Assembly: GCF_000724625.1 (NCBI RefSeq)
Contig: NZ_CP007139.1
Span: forward strand, 4,402,001-4,466,000
Direction: 5' to 3'
Source of the DNA: Fimbriimonas ginsengisoli Gsoil 348
GTDB taxonomy: Bacteria > Armatimonadota > Fimbriimonadia > Fimbriimonadales > Fimbriimonadaceae
DNA length: 64,000 nucleotides
Below the pieces are notes generated by a model, which saw only the letters and a program-made list of their open reading frames with translations, made no database searches and had not been told where the DNA came from. Shown one piece after another: positions 25,311 to 34,517 of this stretch (position 1 is its first letter; the number at the start of each line of letters is the position of its first letter). Both the position numbers and the translations under genes were made by a program.

Positions 25311-26222
25311 ATGAAATTCTCCCTTTCCACCGTTGCGGTGCTCGCTATTGCCTCTTTCGCGACTCTCGGGTTAGCTTCCGAGTCGCGGCGTCAAGGAGGC
25401 TCCGATTTCTACCTGCCGACAGAAGGCATTCGGTGGACAAGTCCGATGGCAATCGACGCTCGGCCCGTCGCGCGCGGCGCTTTCGCATCCGTCTCGGAGT
25501 ATTTCTCTTCTTATAAGGGCCGCAAGTTAGAGATGAGCGAGATCGTGGTTGGAGCCGCGGTCGACGAGCGAATCTCGTTCTGGGTTTCTCGCCAGAGCTA
25601 TCTCGTGAAGGGTCGAAGCTCCACGAGCCGTTTCCGAGTCAACGCCAACTCTTACGGCGCCAAGTGGGTGGTGCGTCCGCCGAACGAATTCGACCGCAGT
25701 TCGATTGCGTTGGAATTCGAAACCGTGAAGCCCGAAACTGCCGTGGCGGTCACCAACTCGGCGTCGGCAACCTTCGGCGCCACCCGGAACAATCGCTTTG
25801 CCGTCGATTACGGATTTGGTAATGGCCTCCAAACGCAGCTTGGGTTTAGCTCCATCAAGGGGGCCGGAACCGGCGATGCCCGGATCTTCACCCTCGGCGT
25901 CGGAAAAGACTTGTCCCTGAAACCGAATCTGGACCTTCGCCTCCAGGGCGAGATCGCCGGGCAGTGGTACACGGACACAGTAGAAACCGTAAACGGCCAA
26001 TTTAAGCCGGTTCTGTACGCCGCGCTGGGATACCAGACGTCCAAGGCGATACGAATCGAACTGGACGGCTCCCTCTTCCCAAGTGGCATGCCGCTCGAAA
26101 GCGGCCGGTTCACCGGCCTCAGCAGCTTCCAGATCTACCGCCCCGGCGGTGTGGCGGAAGGACTGCGAACCGACGCCATCGGCTTCGGCTCCCTCCGGTT
26201 GGTCCTAAGCGGGAAGTTTTAA
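25311..26222 (+). CDS. secreted beta-rich protein, hypothetical
   Basis: ATG at 25311 gives MKFSLSTVAVLAIASFATLG and then LASES, a Sec signal with likely cleavage after LAS. Upstream in-frame starts (25278, 25212) would hide the signal. The mature part has long alternating strands (NRFAVDYGFGNGLQTQLGFS, LDLRLQGEIAGQWYTDTVET, FGSLRLVLSGKF) and ends in phenylalanine. This resembles an outer-membrane beta-barrel, as found in didermal bacteria. No family named. The sequence is 303 aa. Confidence 0.72.
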   Translation: MKFSLSTVAVLAIASFATLGLASESRRQGGSDFYLPTEGIRWTSPMAIDARPVARGAFASVSEYFSSYKGRKLEMSEIVVGAAVDERISFWVSRQSYLVKGRSSTSRFRVNANSYGAKWVVRPPNEFDRSSIALEFETVKPETAVAVTNSASATFGATRNNRFAVDYGFGNGLQTQLGFSSIKGAGTGDARIFTLGVGKDLSLKPNLDLRLQGEIAGQWYTDTVETVNGQFKPVLYAALGYQTSKAIRIELDGSLFPSGMPLESGRFTGLSSFQIYRPGGVAEGLRTDAIGFGSLRLVLSGKF

Positions 26223-26227
26223 GGGGA

Positions 26228-26315
26228 AGGCGTTGGGCGCTAAGGCGTTGGGCGTTAAACGCTACGAACCTTTGTTCTGAAAGCGAAACGCTGGCCCAAC
26301 GCCCAGCGCCCAAGA
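26228..26315. repeat. GCGTTGGGCG-type inverted repeat
   Basis: Left arm GGCGTTGGGCGCTAAGGCGT then TGGGCGTTAAACGC (about 26228-26261) faces CGTTT-like and GGCCCAACGCCCAGCGCCCAA (about 26287-26311), pairing with a few gaps over a 25-nt loop. It starts immediately after the stop at 26222. The same words occur near 11610, 40600 and 54050. Confidence 0.6.
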
Positions 26316-26341
26316 AAAATATGCCATACTCTCCCCGACTC

Positions 26342-26487
26342 TGAAGACAGCCGGTGGCATCCGCCATAACGACCGAAAGGTCGGCCAGCCGAGGGGGCGA
26401 AAACTGGAAACGGATTTATACGCGCCGGGATGCCAGCGTGCCGGGACCTCCGCCACTTCGACCTGGGCGGAGGTCCCGATTGTTTTT
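26342..26487 (+). ncRNA. L10-leader-like 5' region with attenuator hairpin
   Basis: The 165 nt before rplJ contain CCGGTGGCATCCGCC, a GACC-gaaa-GGTC hairpin (about 26379-26390), and GGGATGCCAGCG that can pair back to GGTGGCATCC, as in ribosomal protein L10 leaders where L10(L12)4 binds its own mRNA. They are followed by a very strong hairpin, CGGGACCTCCGCC (26442-26454) with GGCGGAGGTCCCG (26466-26478), then ATTGTTTTT. That hairpin is a terminator in form, so premature termination is likely the regulatory output. A covariance-model search would decide. Confidence 0.6.
26442..26487 (+). terminator. attenuator terminator ahead of rplJ
   Basis: Perfect 13-bp stem (26442-26454 with 26466-26478) and a T-rich tail to 26487, only 19 bp before the rplJ ATG. 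A terminator in front of an essential gene implies attenuation rather than simple ending. Confidence 0.75.
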
Positions 26488-26506
26488 GGGGGCAGGTGTC
26501 AACACC

Positions 26507-27184
26507 ATGCCAACCGCAGAAAAATCACGCACGATAGAGCAAACCAAGGAGTGGTACTCCAAGGCCAGCGGCGTGGTCTTCACAGACTATCGCGGTCTGA
26601 AAGTGAAGGAGATCCAGCAGCTTCGCGCCGACCTTCGAAAGAAGGGCGGAGAGCTGCATGTGGTCAAGAACACTCTCTTCCGCATCGCCGCCGGCGAGGA
26701 CGCCGCCAAATTGCCCGCCGATCTTCACAACGGCACGACCGCATTCGCGTTCGTGTTCGAAAATGAGCCGGACGTCGCAAAGGCGCTCCTCGACTATGCG
26801 AGGACCAGCCGCAAGCTCGTCGTCAAAGGCGGATTCTTCGGCGGTAGGGCGCTTACGACCAAGGAAGTGGAGACTCTCTCCGAACTTCCGCCACGAGATG
26901 TGCTCATCGCACAGGTTATCGGAGCGATCGCCGCGCCGCTGACTACCCTCGTCGGTACGATCGAGGCGCTTTACGCCGACCCCATCCGCGTCATTGGCGC
27001 GGTCGCCGACAAGGTCGGCGAGGGTGCCCAGCCCGCTGCTGGCGACTCGAATTCCCCCGAGGCTTCCGCCTCGCCCGACCCCGCCGAGCCGGAAGCCGAA
27101 TCCGCGCCGGAGGCTGAAGCTGCGCCAGAAGCGCCCGCTGAGCCGGAAACCCCGGCCGAAACCGAATCCACGGAGAACGCATAA
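26507..27184 (+). CDS. rplJ: 50S ribosomal protein L10 with long acidic tail
   Basis: L10 anchors the L7/L12 stalk on 23S rRNA. ATG at 26507 gives [20 protein letters not shown], then [20 protein letters not shown] and [11 protein letters not shown], the family core, up to about residue 170. The remaining roughly 50 residues are almost only A, P, E, S and T ([20 protein letters not shown]), an unusual extension; typical L10 is 165-180 aa and this is 225. Longer upstream frames run through the leader RNA. rplL follows 2 bp after the stop codon. Confidence 0.93.
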   Translation: MPTAEKSRTIEQTKEWYSKASGVVFTDYRGLKVKEIQQLRADLRKKGGELHVVKNTLFRIAAGEDAAKLPADLHNGTTAFAFVFENEPDVAKALLDYARTSRKLVVKGGFFGGRALTTKEVETLSELPPRDVLIAQVIGAIAAPLTTLVGTIEALYADPIRVIGAVADKVGEGAQPAAGDSNSPEASASPDPAEPEAESAPEAEAAPEAPAEPETPAETESTENA

Positions 27185-27186
27185 TC

Positions 27187-27582
<396 letters not shown>

Positions 27583-27598
27583 GACCCCTTACTACACA

Positions 27599-27645
27599 AA
27601 AGAGCGCCCGTTCCGTAAAACCGGAACGGGCGCTCTTTGCTTTTA
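27599..27645 (+). terminator. Rho-independent terminator of rplJL
   Basis: A perfect 17-bp stem (27599-27615 with 27622-27638; arm core AGAGCGCCCGTTCCG) with loop TAAAAC and a TTTGCTTTT tail. A-rich on the other side too, so it may also end the minus-strand gene that stops at 27643. Confidence 0.92.
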
Positions 27646-28023
27646 TCGCGAGGAAGGCCGGACTTCTTCCATCTGCTCGGCTTCCGGCACCACCTGAGCC
27701 AAGGCGCTCACGAACGGTTCCACCGGCACCGAGTGGCTCCAACCGTCGTCTCCGTTCGACGAGAGAAACTCGGCCGTCACGTTCCCTTCGTGCCGCTCGA
27801 CGAGAACCGATCCTTCGTCGGTCTCGGTCCGAAACGATCGATTGCGTAACACGTTCACCAGATTGTGAGGAGCACACGGAAACGAATACTCCTCCTCGCT
27901 GTCGCGGCTGAACCGATTAACGACTAGGTTAAGGCTGGTGTCGGGATATGCCCAAAGCTCGAGGCATCGCGACGAATTGTCGCCACCTCGTTCGCAAAAG
28001 GCACCCAGCAGTACGCCTGTCAT
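27643..28023 (-). CDS. hypothetical protein, 126 aa
   Basis: ATG at 28023. Soluble, acidic protein (MTGVLLGAFCERGGDNSSRC; LNLVVNRFSRDSEEEYSFPC; ETDEGSVLVERHEGNVTAEF) with no signal peptide or membrane segment. Composition and codon use look like a real gene. I do not recognise a family. It ends on the terminator shared with rplL and starts in a 140-bp gap that shows no clear signals. Confidence 0.6.
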   Translation of the reverse strand: MTGVLLGAFCERGGDNSSRCLELWAYPDTSLNLVVNRFSRDSEEEYSFPCAPHNLVNVLRNRSFRTETDEGSVLVERHEGNVTAEFLSSNGDDGWSHSVPVEPFVSALAQVVPEAEQMEEVRPSSR

Positions 28024-28164
28024 TTATTTGCTCATTCCGGAGGATCGATTAATTTATCCGGTTCTTATGCGCGCTAACGTTTGAAGCGGTCCCGCGTTCA
28101 TCAATCTAACGAAGCGATGGGCCAATAGTCCCGTTTTATTTGCTTCTCTCGACAAATCCATGGT

Positions 28165-30048
28165 TCACAACAGGGTAATTCCCCGAACATGCGCCTCGAC
28201 TTGCGACGTTAACGGCCGAATCGTTATCGACATGAGTTTAAACGATTCCGGCAGTCCCAAGCTTACAGCCGAGCGACCTCCCGAACGCTCCGACCCTGGA
28301 AGCATTCGACGATCGCCGGAGGCTCGGACGTCTACTCCGTACTTCAGAGTTTTGGTGACCCGTTTGCCATTGGAAAGGGTCAGTAAAATTTCTGCGACCG
28401 GTTCCCCCTCCTTTCCAACCGTTAGGCAATCGATTGCGAAGAGCGCCCGATGGACCGTCGCTGGCTTATTCAGCAAAAGGACGTTGTCGGTTGCCGACGT
28501 CAAAGGCGTGCCGACCCGGAAGCGGAACGGACCGACCTGGGCAACTTGGGTGTCGTGATCCCAAGTGAGGGAGGCGCCGGAGACCCCCTTAACGGGAGCC
28601 GGTGCGCCGTAGTACATTTCCCGGAAAATTGCCGCCGGGTCGTAGCCCAAGTCGGCCGGCAGCTCGTCGCGCCCGCTCCACGCGTAATCCGCGCTCAAGA
28701 CGAAAGCCGCGAACTGCTCGGGGTTTTGCACCATGGCTGCCTCACTGCTGCTGTAGCCCGCCCAGGTCGTCTGAAGGGTCCCGGCGTGCTCAAAGGTAGC
28801 GGCAAGACTGAAGGCGCGGACGTTGTCCGGGAGATACCACGTCGAGGCGATCGGCGTGAAACCCTCCCGTCTCCAAAGCTGCAGCGTGGGATAGAAAAGT
28901 TCTGGCCCCGGATCGGCCTTGTAGTGCCAATCGGCGATGATCGTGCCGCTCGGGATCGCCGCCCGCCTCAGCCGGGCGTTCTCCTTGTCGTCGCCACTGG
29001 TCGCATCGGGCGCTTCGCCGGGAGCCAGCGCCTCGTCCCCCCAAATCATCATTTTCACGCCATGTCGTTTCGCAATCTCTCCAAGCATCGGTAGCTGCGC
29101 CTGCCAGAGCCGGGTCGTCAGGGCAGGGTCGTGCGGCTTCATTCCGTTCATATCCACCTCGTCGCAGCCGAAATGGACGCTCTTAGGTTGTAGCAGCGCG
29201 ATCGCCTCGTCCCATAGGGCGTTGAGTGCCACTTTCGTGCCGGGCTTTCGCGGGTCGATGGTGTATGGTTCGCTTTGGTTTACGGCAAGGTCGAGTCGCT
29301 TGCCGCCGGCAAAGAACCACTCCATGTGGCCAAAGCTCTGGATCAGCGGGATCGGCTCGATTCCCCGCTTCCGATAGTCGTTGAAGAGTCCGGCAAGCTC
29401 TTCCTTCGCCATCGGCTCCATCGAGGCACCGATCGGGGTGCTCGCCCAAGCCGTGCGTTCACACTGCAAGACAACGTTATTCAGGCCAAGCGGGAGCAGA
29501 ACCCGGTCCCACAGCCGCCGCTGAAAGTGACGCGCCTCCGGACCGACGAACAATTGCACCCCCCGGAAATCGACGCTCGGCTCATCCTCCATGGAGCCTG
29601 TAGGCAGCCACAGCTTTCCCCCTTTTGCGAAGACGAGCCGTCCCAGCCGGTACATGCCGTTCCGTAACCCCTCGTCTTCTTCTCCCAGAACGGACACCCG
29701 TTTGCCCGAAATCTTGATCGTGTAGCCGCCCGGCCGCATCGTCAGTTTGCTGACGCCGCCATCGACGGAAAGCGGCTTTGCCCCCTTTGCCGGCGGCGTG
29801 ACGACGAACCGGCGAGCAACCGTCTCCTTGAAGAGATCCCAGTAGCGGACCCGGCCGACCGGAAAGATGAAAAGGTTGGTTACCTCGACCGGCTTGCCAA
29901 AGTCGAGGGAGGCGTGCTTAGGCTTCGGTATGAGTGGTAGCGGCGACTCACTCGCCTCCCACGCGTGCGGGAGCGGCTCGGCGGCTACGGGCACCGGATC
30001 CGAACCGCGAAAGAATCCGAACAAGATAGAAAGCAGGGCAGGAACCAT
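28165..30048 (-). CDS. secreted glycoside hydrolase family 20 (beta-N-acetylhexosaminidase-like)
   Basis: 627 aa with an N-terminal signal-like segment (MVPALLSILFGFFRG). A TTG two codons earlier is also possible. The GH20b-like domain (about 40-160; LPLIPKPKHASLDFGKPVEV) precedes a TIM barrel. VDFRGVQLFVG opens the barrel, and KSVHFGCDEVDMNG carries the Asp-Glu pair of GH20 (H-x-G-x-D-E). MIWGDEAL and STWYLPD are later barrel strands. It would release terminal N-acetylhexosamine from glycans outside the cytoplasm. The C-terminal 130 residues look beta-rich. Confidence 0.82.
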   Translation of the reverse strand: MVPALLSILFGFFRGSDPVPVAAEPLPHAWEASESPLPLIPKPKHASLDFGKPVEVTNLFIFPVGRVRYWDLFKETVARRFVVTPPAKGAKPLSVDGGVSKLTMRPGGYTIKISGKRVSVLGEEDEGLRNGMYRLGRLVFAKGGKLWLPTGSMEDEPSVDFRGVQLFVGPEARHFQRRLWDRVLLPLGLNNVVLQCERTAWASTPIGASMEPMAKEELAGLFNDYRKRGIEPIPLIQSFGHMEWFFAGGKRLDLAVNQSEPYTIDPRKPGTKVALNALWDEAIALLQPKSVHFGCDEVDMNGMKPHDPALTTRLWQAQLPMLGEIAKRHGVKMMIWGDEALAPGEAPDATSGDDKENARLRRAAIPSGTIIADWHYKADPGPELFYPTLQLWRREGFTPIASTWYLPDNVRAFSLAATFEHAGTLQTTWAGYSSSEAAMVQNPEQFAAFVLSADYAWSGRDELPADLGYDPAAIFREMYYGAPAPVKGVSGASLTWDHDTQVAQVGPFRFRVGTPLTSATDNVLLLNKPATVHRALFAIDCLTVGKEGEPVAEILLTLSNGKRVTKTLKYGVDVRASGDRRMLPGSERSGGRSAVSLGLPESFKLMSITIRPLTSQVEAHVRGITLL

Positions 30049-30096
30049 TTGCAATGTTCAAGACCGGCATCGAGACCATCGCGGTTCTCTTAACTT

Positions 30097-30873
30097 CTAC
30101 TTGAGGACGATCTTTAGGGTGGTGCGAAGCTTCCGGTCGCTCTGCTTCTTACTCGCGAGGTCCACCGCATGGGCGAGAGCATCGGAGACGATGTCGACCT
30201 CTTTGAATAGCCCTCGCTTCCGGTCGAACGCCGCCGTTCCCTCTCCCGTCACCTCCGTGCCAACCCGTACCGACGCGGACGCTTCGTCCACTGGATTCCC
30301 GCTCTGGTCTTCGTAGGTCACGTAGGTCTGGCTCAGCTTGACCGCCAGCGTGATCTTGTCGTCCGCGATCTTGGTCGGCGTGGCTTCGAACTCCATTTCG
30401 GTGTCCCCGAGCGGCTTGCGAAACTTAAACGGCTTCCCTTCCTCAATTCCCGTCGCTGGGAACTCGATCGGCAGGTAGGTAATGTCCGGAAACCGTTTGG
30501 CGTCGAGACCGGGAAGTCGAACCGGCAGCTTCCTATTCGGCGCGTCCGTTTTCAGCATCTTCCCCTCGGGAGTGAGATCCACCGTGGTGCGAGGAAAGAA
30601 AAGGGCGACGTTCTTGGCCGTAAAGGAGGTCGGCGCTCCGTTCAGCGTCATCTTAAACTCTCGGATTTCGCTGGCTACCCGTGGCTTTCCATCGTCGGTT
30701 GGGTTGAGACCCTCTACGGCGACCCCCAGGTCTACGCCGATCTTCCCTTCTTTGCCCCCTAGAACCGGCAGGTAGCCGTCGAACCGGACCTCGACGCCAT
30801 AAGATGCCCGGAGTGCTGGTGTGAAGGCGTACCGAACGGGGACAGCGGCGAGGAGGACGATGATGGAAAGCAT
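30097..30873 (-). CDS. secreted protein, hypothetical
   Basis: 258 aa. Begins MLSIIVLLAAVPVRYAFTPA, a short signal peptide. The mature protein is beta-rich and lysine/aspartate-rich (KIGVDLGVAVEGLNPTDDGK; GDTEMEFEATPTKIADDKIT; GTEVTGEGTAAFDRKRGLFK) in the style of exported DUF proteins that carry an internal repeat; no family can be named with confidence. It lies 42 bp upstream of the GH20 gene in the same direction and may share its transcript. Confidence 0.65.
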   Translation of the reverse strand: MLSIIVLLAAVPVRYAFTPALRASYGVEVRFDGYLPVLGGKEGKIGVDLGVAVEGLNPTDDGKPRVASEIREFKMTLNGAPTSFTAKNVALFFPRTTVDLTPEGKMLKTDAPNRKLPVRLPGLDAKRFPDITYLPIEFPATGIEEGKPFKFRKPLGDTEMEFEATPTKIADDKITLAVKLSQTYVTYEDQSGNPVDEASASVRVGTEVTGEGTAAFDRKRGLFKEVDIVSDALAHAVDLASKKQSDRKLRTTLKIVLK

Positions 30874-30925
30874 CTCAGGTTTCGAGACGTGCGAAGCGCT
30901 ACGCGCGTTGCCGCTATAGTATGAA

Positions 30926-33052
30926 GTGATGTCGCCCGATCCTCCTCCGCTCTCCGCGGGCCGGGTATTGGCCGACCGCTTCGAAATTCAACGCGTCCTC
31001 GGCCGGGGCGGCTTCGGAATCGCCTACCTTGCCCGCGACGTCGCCAGATCCGATCTTGCGGTGGTGAAGGAGCTCGCCCCGCAAGGCGTGCGGCGAGACC
31101 GCGAGGGGGTGCTCGATCTCGACCGTGCCGCGACTCCCGGCCACATCTTGCGGCACCGGTTCCTGCAAGAGGCGGAAGTTCTGCGGAAGCTCCACCACCC
31201 GGGCGTCCCGTCTTTGCGAGCGACCTTCTCCGAGAACGGAACCGCCTACTACGTCACCGGCTTTCTGCCGGGAGCCCAGACGTTGGAGGATCGTCTCCGT
31301 CAGGCTGGCCCGCTTTCGGAAGATGACGCGAGGGAGGTCTTTTTCTCGCTTCTTGACGTGTTGGAGCGCGTGCACGCGGCCGGCGTGTTGCACCGCGACA
31401 TCAAGCCGTCGAACATCTTGCTCGGCCGCGAGGGCGAGGTGCTTCTGATCGACTTCGGAGCGGCACGCGAATGGGTGGCCGAAAACGCGCTCACGCACAC
31501 GGTCATGCATACGCCGGGTTATGCCCCACCCGAGCAATTGTCGGAGAAGGCCGCCCGAGGCCCCTATACCGACCTCTACGGGCTAAGCGCCACTATCTAC
31601 CACGCGCTGGCGGGCCGTCCCCCTGCGACGGCCAACGACCGTCTCGCCGGAGTTGACCTGACTCCGATCGCTGTCCTGCGACGTGAGATCGACCCAGTCT
31701 TTGCGAACGCTATTCAAGCTTGCCTCGAGGTCCGTCCCGCCGACCGGCCCGCATCCGTGGACGAGGTCAGGCAAATGTTTCACGCCGACCAGGAACCGCC
31801 ACCGAAGCCGACCGATCTGGAAAGCATCGACCGCGAGTTGGCGGCGGCCCGCCGGTTCCGGTTCGAGCGACGCGCCTGCCCCGCCTGCTCGGGGGTACTA
31901 GTGGAGGCTCGCCCATTACGGCGAGGGGCGTGCCCGGTTTGCCGGGAGGGGACGGTCCGCCGCCGCGAGCTGGACGAACGGAAATGCCCGATTTGCCGCG
32001 CGGGTTCGATGGAGACCCTGGAAAACTCCGGACCGCTTTCGATTTGCCCGGTCTGCGCCAAGGGCCGGTTGATTCAAAGGCGACGGTCGGTATTGGCTCG
32101 GGACCGTATCGCCGATTGTGCCGGGTGCGGCGCTCACTTCGAAGTCGTCGATGGGACGATGCGGCTTGGTGAGGAATCCGCGACGTTCGAGGAGTGGCGT
32201 GCCCGCTGCGGACGGGGGGCAAAGGTGCGTGCATGTTCAACCTGCGACGCCCAATTCGATCTACTCGTGGACGGCCGATGGCAGCGGTTCGGCGCTGGTC
32301 CGGCTTACTATGCCGAGGAGTGGACCCGGCTGGCGGCCGGACTATCTCCCGGCGCCGGCAACGCCTCCTGCGATCTATGCCATGCCGACTATTGGCTGGA
32401 AGACGATCGCCTGACCCTTCTCGATGCCGCCACCGACCCGTTCGACTTTGGCTCTCGCTACACCGGCCGGGCACTGCAGCTCGATGACGTTCGCTGGCTC
32501 GGCGTCGGCAAGTCGAGCGGCTCCCCCGGCCTGTACTGCGAGGAGTGCCCAACCGAATTCGACCGAGACGGCGAGTACTACCGGTTGGTGCGGTCTCAGC
32601 GAAGAGAGCTCAGTCGCCATTTGGGCGAACCGAGAACCTTGGAGGACTGGCATCGAATCGGCCAGAAAGTCCCCACCATCGACCGCCAAGGCGAACTAGA
32701 AAAGTTGCTCGTCCCGATGTTGCGTGAGGCGTACCGGAACGGCGACCTATCGTTCGACAACGTCGACACCGCCTGGCGCGGGCAGGCTACCCGCCTGTCC
32801 GACGAAACCGTCGGCACCCTGATCGTCTCCGCCGAAGAAGTCTCGTTCGGCGGCCGCTTCCGCCGCTGGAAGGTGCCAGTGGATGCCGTGTTACGGGCAT
32901 CGTTTGAAGAAGACGAACTAGAAATCACCCTCAGCGGACGAACGGAGTCAGTAGTTTTCGACCTCCAACCCATCGTCTTAACCGCTCATTTGGAATCCGG
33001 CAACTGGGATTTGGTTGTAACGGCTGAGGATCTGGCCAAACGTCTCTGCTAG
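30926..33052 (+). CDS. Hanks-type serine/threonine kinase with zinc-ribbon array
   Basis: 708 aa. Kinase domain (about 15-285): GRGGFGIAYLA (glycine loop), VVKEL (Lys48), LHRDIKPSNIL (Asp158), LIDFGAAR (DFG 176-178), TPGYAPPEQL. After a short linker, eight CxxC pairs follow at about 318, 336, 354, 374, 398, 437, 482 and 538, consistent with four or so zinc ribbons. The last 90 residues (GTLIVSAEEVSFGGRFRRWK...) resemble a PH/GRAM-like beta domain. There is no membrane helix, so it is cytosolic, unlike PASTA kinases. Start GTG 30926 or ATG 30929; TATAGT lies 5 nt before the GTG. Confidence 0.85.
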   Translation: MMSPDPPPLSAGRVLADRFEIQRVLGRGGFGIAYLARDVARSDLAVVKELAPQGVRRDREGVLDLDRAATPGHILRHRFLQEAEVLRKLHHPGVPSLRATFSENGTAYYVTGFLPGAQTLEDRLRQAGPLSEDDAREVFFSLLDVLERVHAAGVLHRDIKPSNILLGREGEVLLIDFGAAREWVAENALTHTVMHTPGYAPPEQLSEKAARGPYTDLYGLSATIYHALAGRPPATANDRLAGVDLTPIAVLRREIDPVFANAIQACLEVRPADRPASVDEVRQMFHADQEPPPKPTDLESIDRELAAARRFRFERRACPACSGVLVEARPLRRGACPVCREGTVRRRELDERKCPICRAGSMETLENSGPLSICPVCAKGRLIQRRRSVLARDRIADCAGCGAHFEVVDGTMRLGEESATFEEWRARCGRGAKVRACSTCDAQFDLLVDGRWQRFGAGPAYYAEEWTRLAAGLSPGAGNASCDLCHADYWLEDDRLTLLDAATDPFDFGSRYTGRALQLDDVRWLGVGKSSGSPGLYCEECPTEFDRDGEYYRLVRSQRRELSRHLGEPRTLEDWHRIGQKVPTIDRQGELEKLLVPMLREAYRNGDLSFDNVDTAWRGQATRLSDETVGTLIVSAEEVSFGGRFRRWKVPVDAVLRASFEEDELEITLSGRTESVVFDLQPIVLTAHLESGNWDLVVTAEDLAKRLC

Positions 33053-33061
33053 GTCGAGCAA

Positions 33062-33305
33062 GGGTGCCACGGGTGCAGGGGATGCATGTGCCCCGTAACC
33101 CGTGTCCAACTAGCGTTGACTGGCGACGAAGGCACTATTCCCTGTTAGCCACATCGGGCGATGGAGTAACCGCCGCTTAACGCGAGGGGCCGGCTCCAAT
33201 CCAGGCTGATTTGTGTCCGTGGGGCTCGGAATTGGTGCCCGGAGACGTATCGCTCTGGGACACGGGTTACGGGGGCACGAACATCCCCCTGCACCCGTGG
33301 CACCC
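33062..33305. mobile_element. 244-bp element bounded by 46-bp inverted repeats
   Basis: The left arm 33062-33107 (GGGTGCCACGGGTGCAGGGG...) and right arm 33258-33305 (GGACACGGGTTACGGGGGCA...) are inverted copies, about 41 of 46 positions matching with two 1-nt indels. The 150-bp interior has no ORF. It fills the space between two convergent genes almost exactly. The form is that of a MITE-like element or a giant hairpin; no target-site duplication is obvious (flanks GAGCAA and AACTAA), so the mobile reading is tentative. Confidence 0.5.
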
Positions 33306-33307
33306 AA

Positions 33308-34504
33308 CTAAGTCCGATGACGGAGCGGGACGGCAGGCAATTTCAGACCTTCGTGGCTGGTCGAGGTGATCCGAATCAGGCGATCGAGGATGACCTTGAC
33401 CGCCCCGGCGAGCGGGAACGCGATGATCATGCCGACGAGACCGAAAAGCGCGCCGCCGCTGAAGATCACGAACATGCTCACCACCGGGTCCAACCCGACC
33501 GCCCGTCCAACGAAGCGCGGGTAGACGAGCGTGTCGAAGGCGAAATGGCACACGACGTAGATGGCGAGCAGAATCGCGCCGAATGCCCAGGGCGACGACG
33601 CGGAGAACAGTAGATCGCCCGTCCGGCCGCTCAGTCCGGTTACCAAAAACAGAAGGCTGCCGCTAATGGCGACATTCAGGTACGGCACGAGATAGAGCGC
33701 GCCAAAGAGAACGCCGAGCAGGACCGAATATGGGGCTCCCAGCAGCGTCAACAGCATCCCCATGAATGCCATGTAACCGACCACCGCGATGGTGACTCCG
33801 CGCAGATAACTGGCGAATACTTCGCCGATGTCCTGCATGATCGCCAGGGTATTGGCGCGAATCGCGGGCGGAATCCAGGTAACCCCCCGGCGCTTGAACT
33901 GCTCCATGTTCGAGAGCATCAGGATCACCAGCAACGGGACGAACAAGAGGACGAGCACATTCGACACGAACCCGCTGGCGACGCCGAGGAACCCTTGCAA
34001 GAAACGCTGGATCGACTTCCCTACTTGCGGGCGCTGAGGCTCGATGTAGTCGTTGTAGATCCGTTCCTTCGTCGTCGGGAGCCCGAGCCGGCCAAGTAGG
34101 TCCTTGTTCTGCTCCAGGAGCTTGTCGAACGGGTCGGGTGTCGTCGGATGCTGGGCCTGAATCGCCGGATCCCACCGTTTGAAGAAATTGGCGTTGTCGT
34201 TGGGACGGGTGAGCTGGACGGTGAGCTCGTCGATCCGGTCGCGGAACCCGGAGACCTGCTGCGTGACGACCGGCGTCAGCCATACCCCCAAGGCGATAAT
34301 GACGTTGAGAGATACCAAGACCAGCGACCAGATCGCCAGCCATTTAGGCCAACCTCGCCGCCGCAGCTTCTGAATCGTCGGATCGATCAGAGCGCAAATG
34401 GCGCCGGCAATCACGAACGGAAGAAGAATCCCCCGGACGAGATAAAGAAAAATGAGGGCGGTCAAAACAAGGACCGCCCACAGTGCAATTCTCCAACCGG
34501 GCAT
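33308..34504 (-). CDS. AI-2E family transporter (PerM-type permease)
   Basis: 398-aa polytopic membrane protein. Eight hydrophobic segments, with the family N-terminus RGILLPFVIAGAICALIDPT, the central soluble part (about 80-150), GVASGFVSNVLVLLFVPLLV, and the conserved C-terminal DPVVSMFVIFSGGALFGLVG. Family members export small molecules such as AI-2 or act in sodium/proton exchange; the substrate cannot be told here. It is convergent with the kinase and separated from it by the inverted-repeat element. Confidence 0.85.
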   Translation of the reverse strand: MPGWRIALWAVLVLTALIFLYLVRGILLPFVIAGAICALIDPTIQKLRRRGWPKWLAIWSLVLVSLNVIIALGVWLTPVVTQQVSGFRDRIDELTVQLTRPNDNANFFKRWDPAIQAQHPTTPDPFDKLLEQNKDLLGRLGLPTTKERIYNDYIEPQRPQVGKSIQRFLQGFLGVASGFVSNVLVLLFVPLLVILMLSNMEQFKRRGVTWIPPAIRANTLAIMQDIGEVFASYLRGVTIAVVGYMAFMGMLLTLLGAPYSVLLGVLFGALYLVPYLNVAISGSLLFLVTGLSGRTGDLLFSASSPWAFGAILLAIYVVCHFAFDTLVYPRFVGRAVGLDPVVSMFVIFSGGALFGLVGMIIAFPLAGAVKVILDRLIRITSTSHEGLKLPAVPLRHRT

Positions 34505-34517
34505 CTTAATGATTACT

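Noticed and set aside
33062-33305. Insertion sequence with transposase
   Set aside because: The interior is 150 bp with no ORF, so at most a non-autonomous element.
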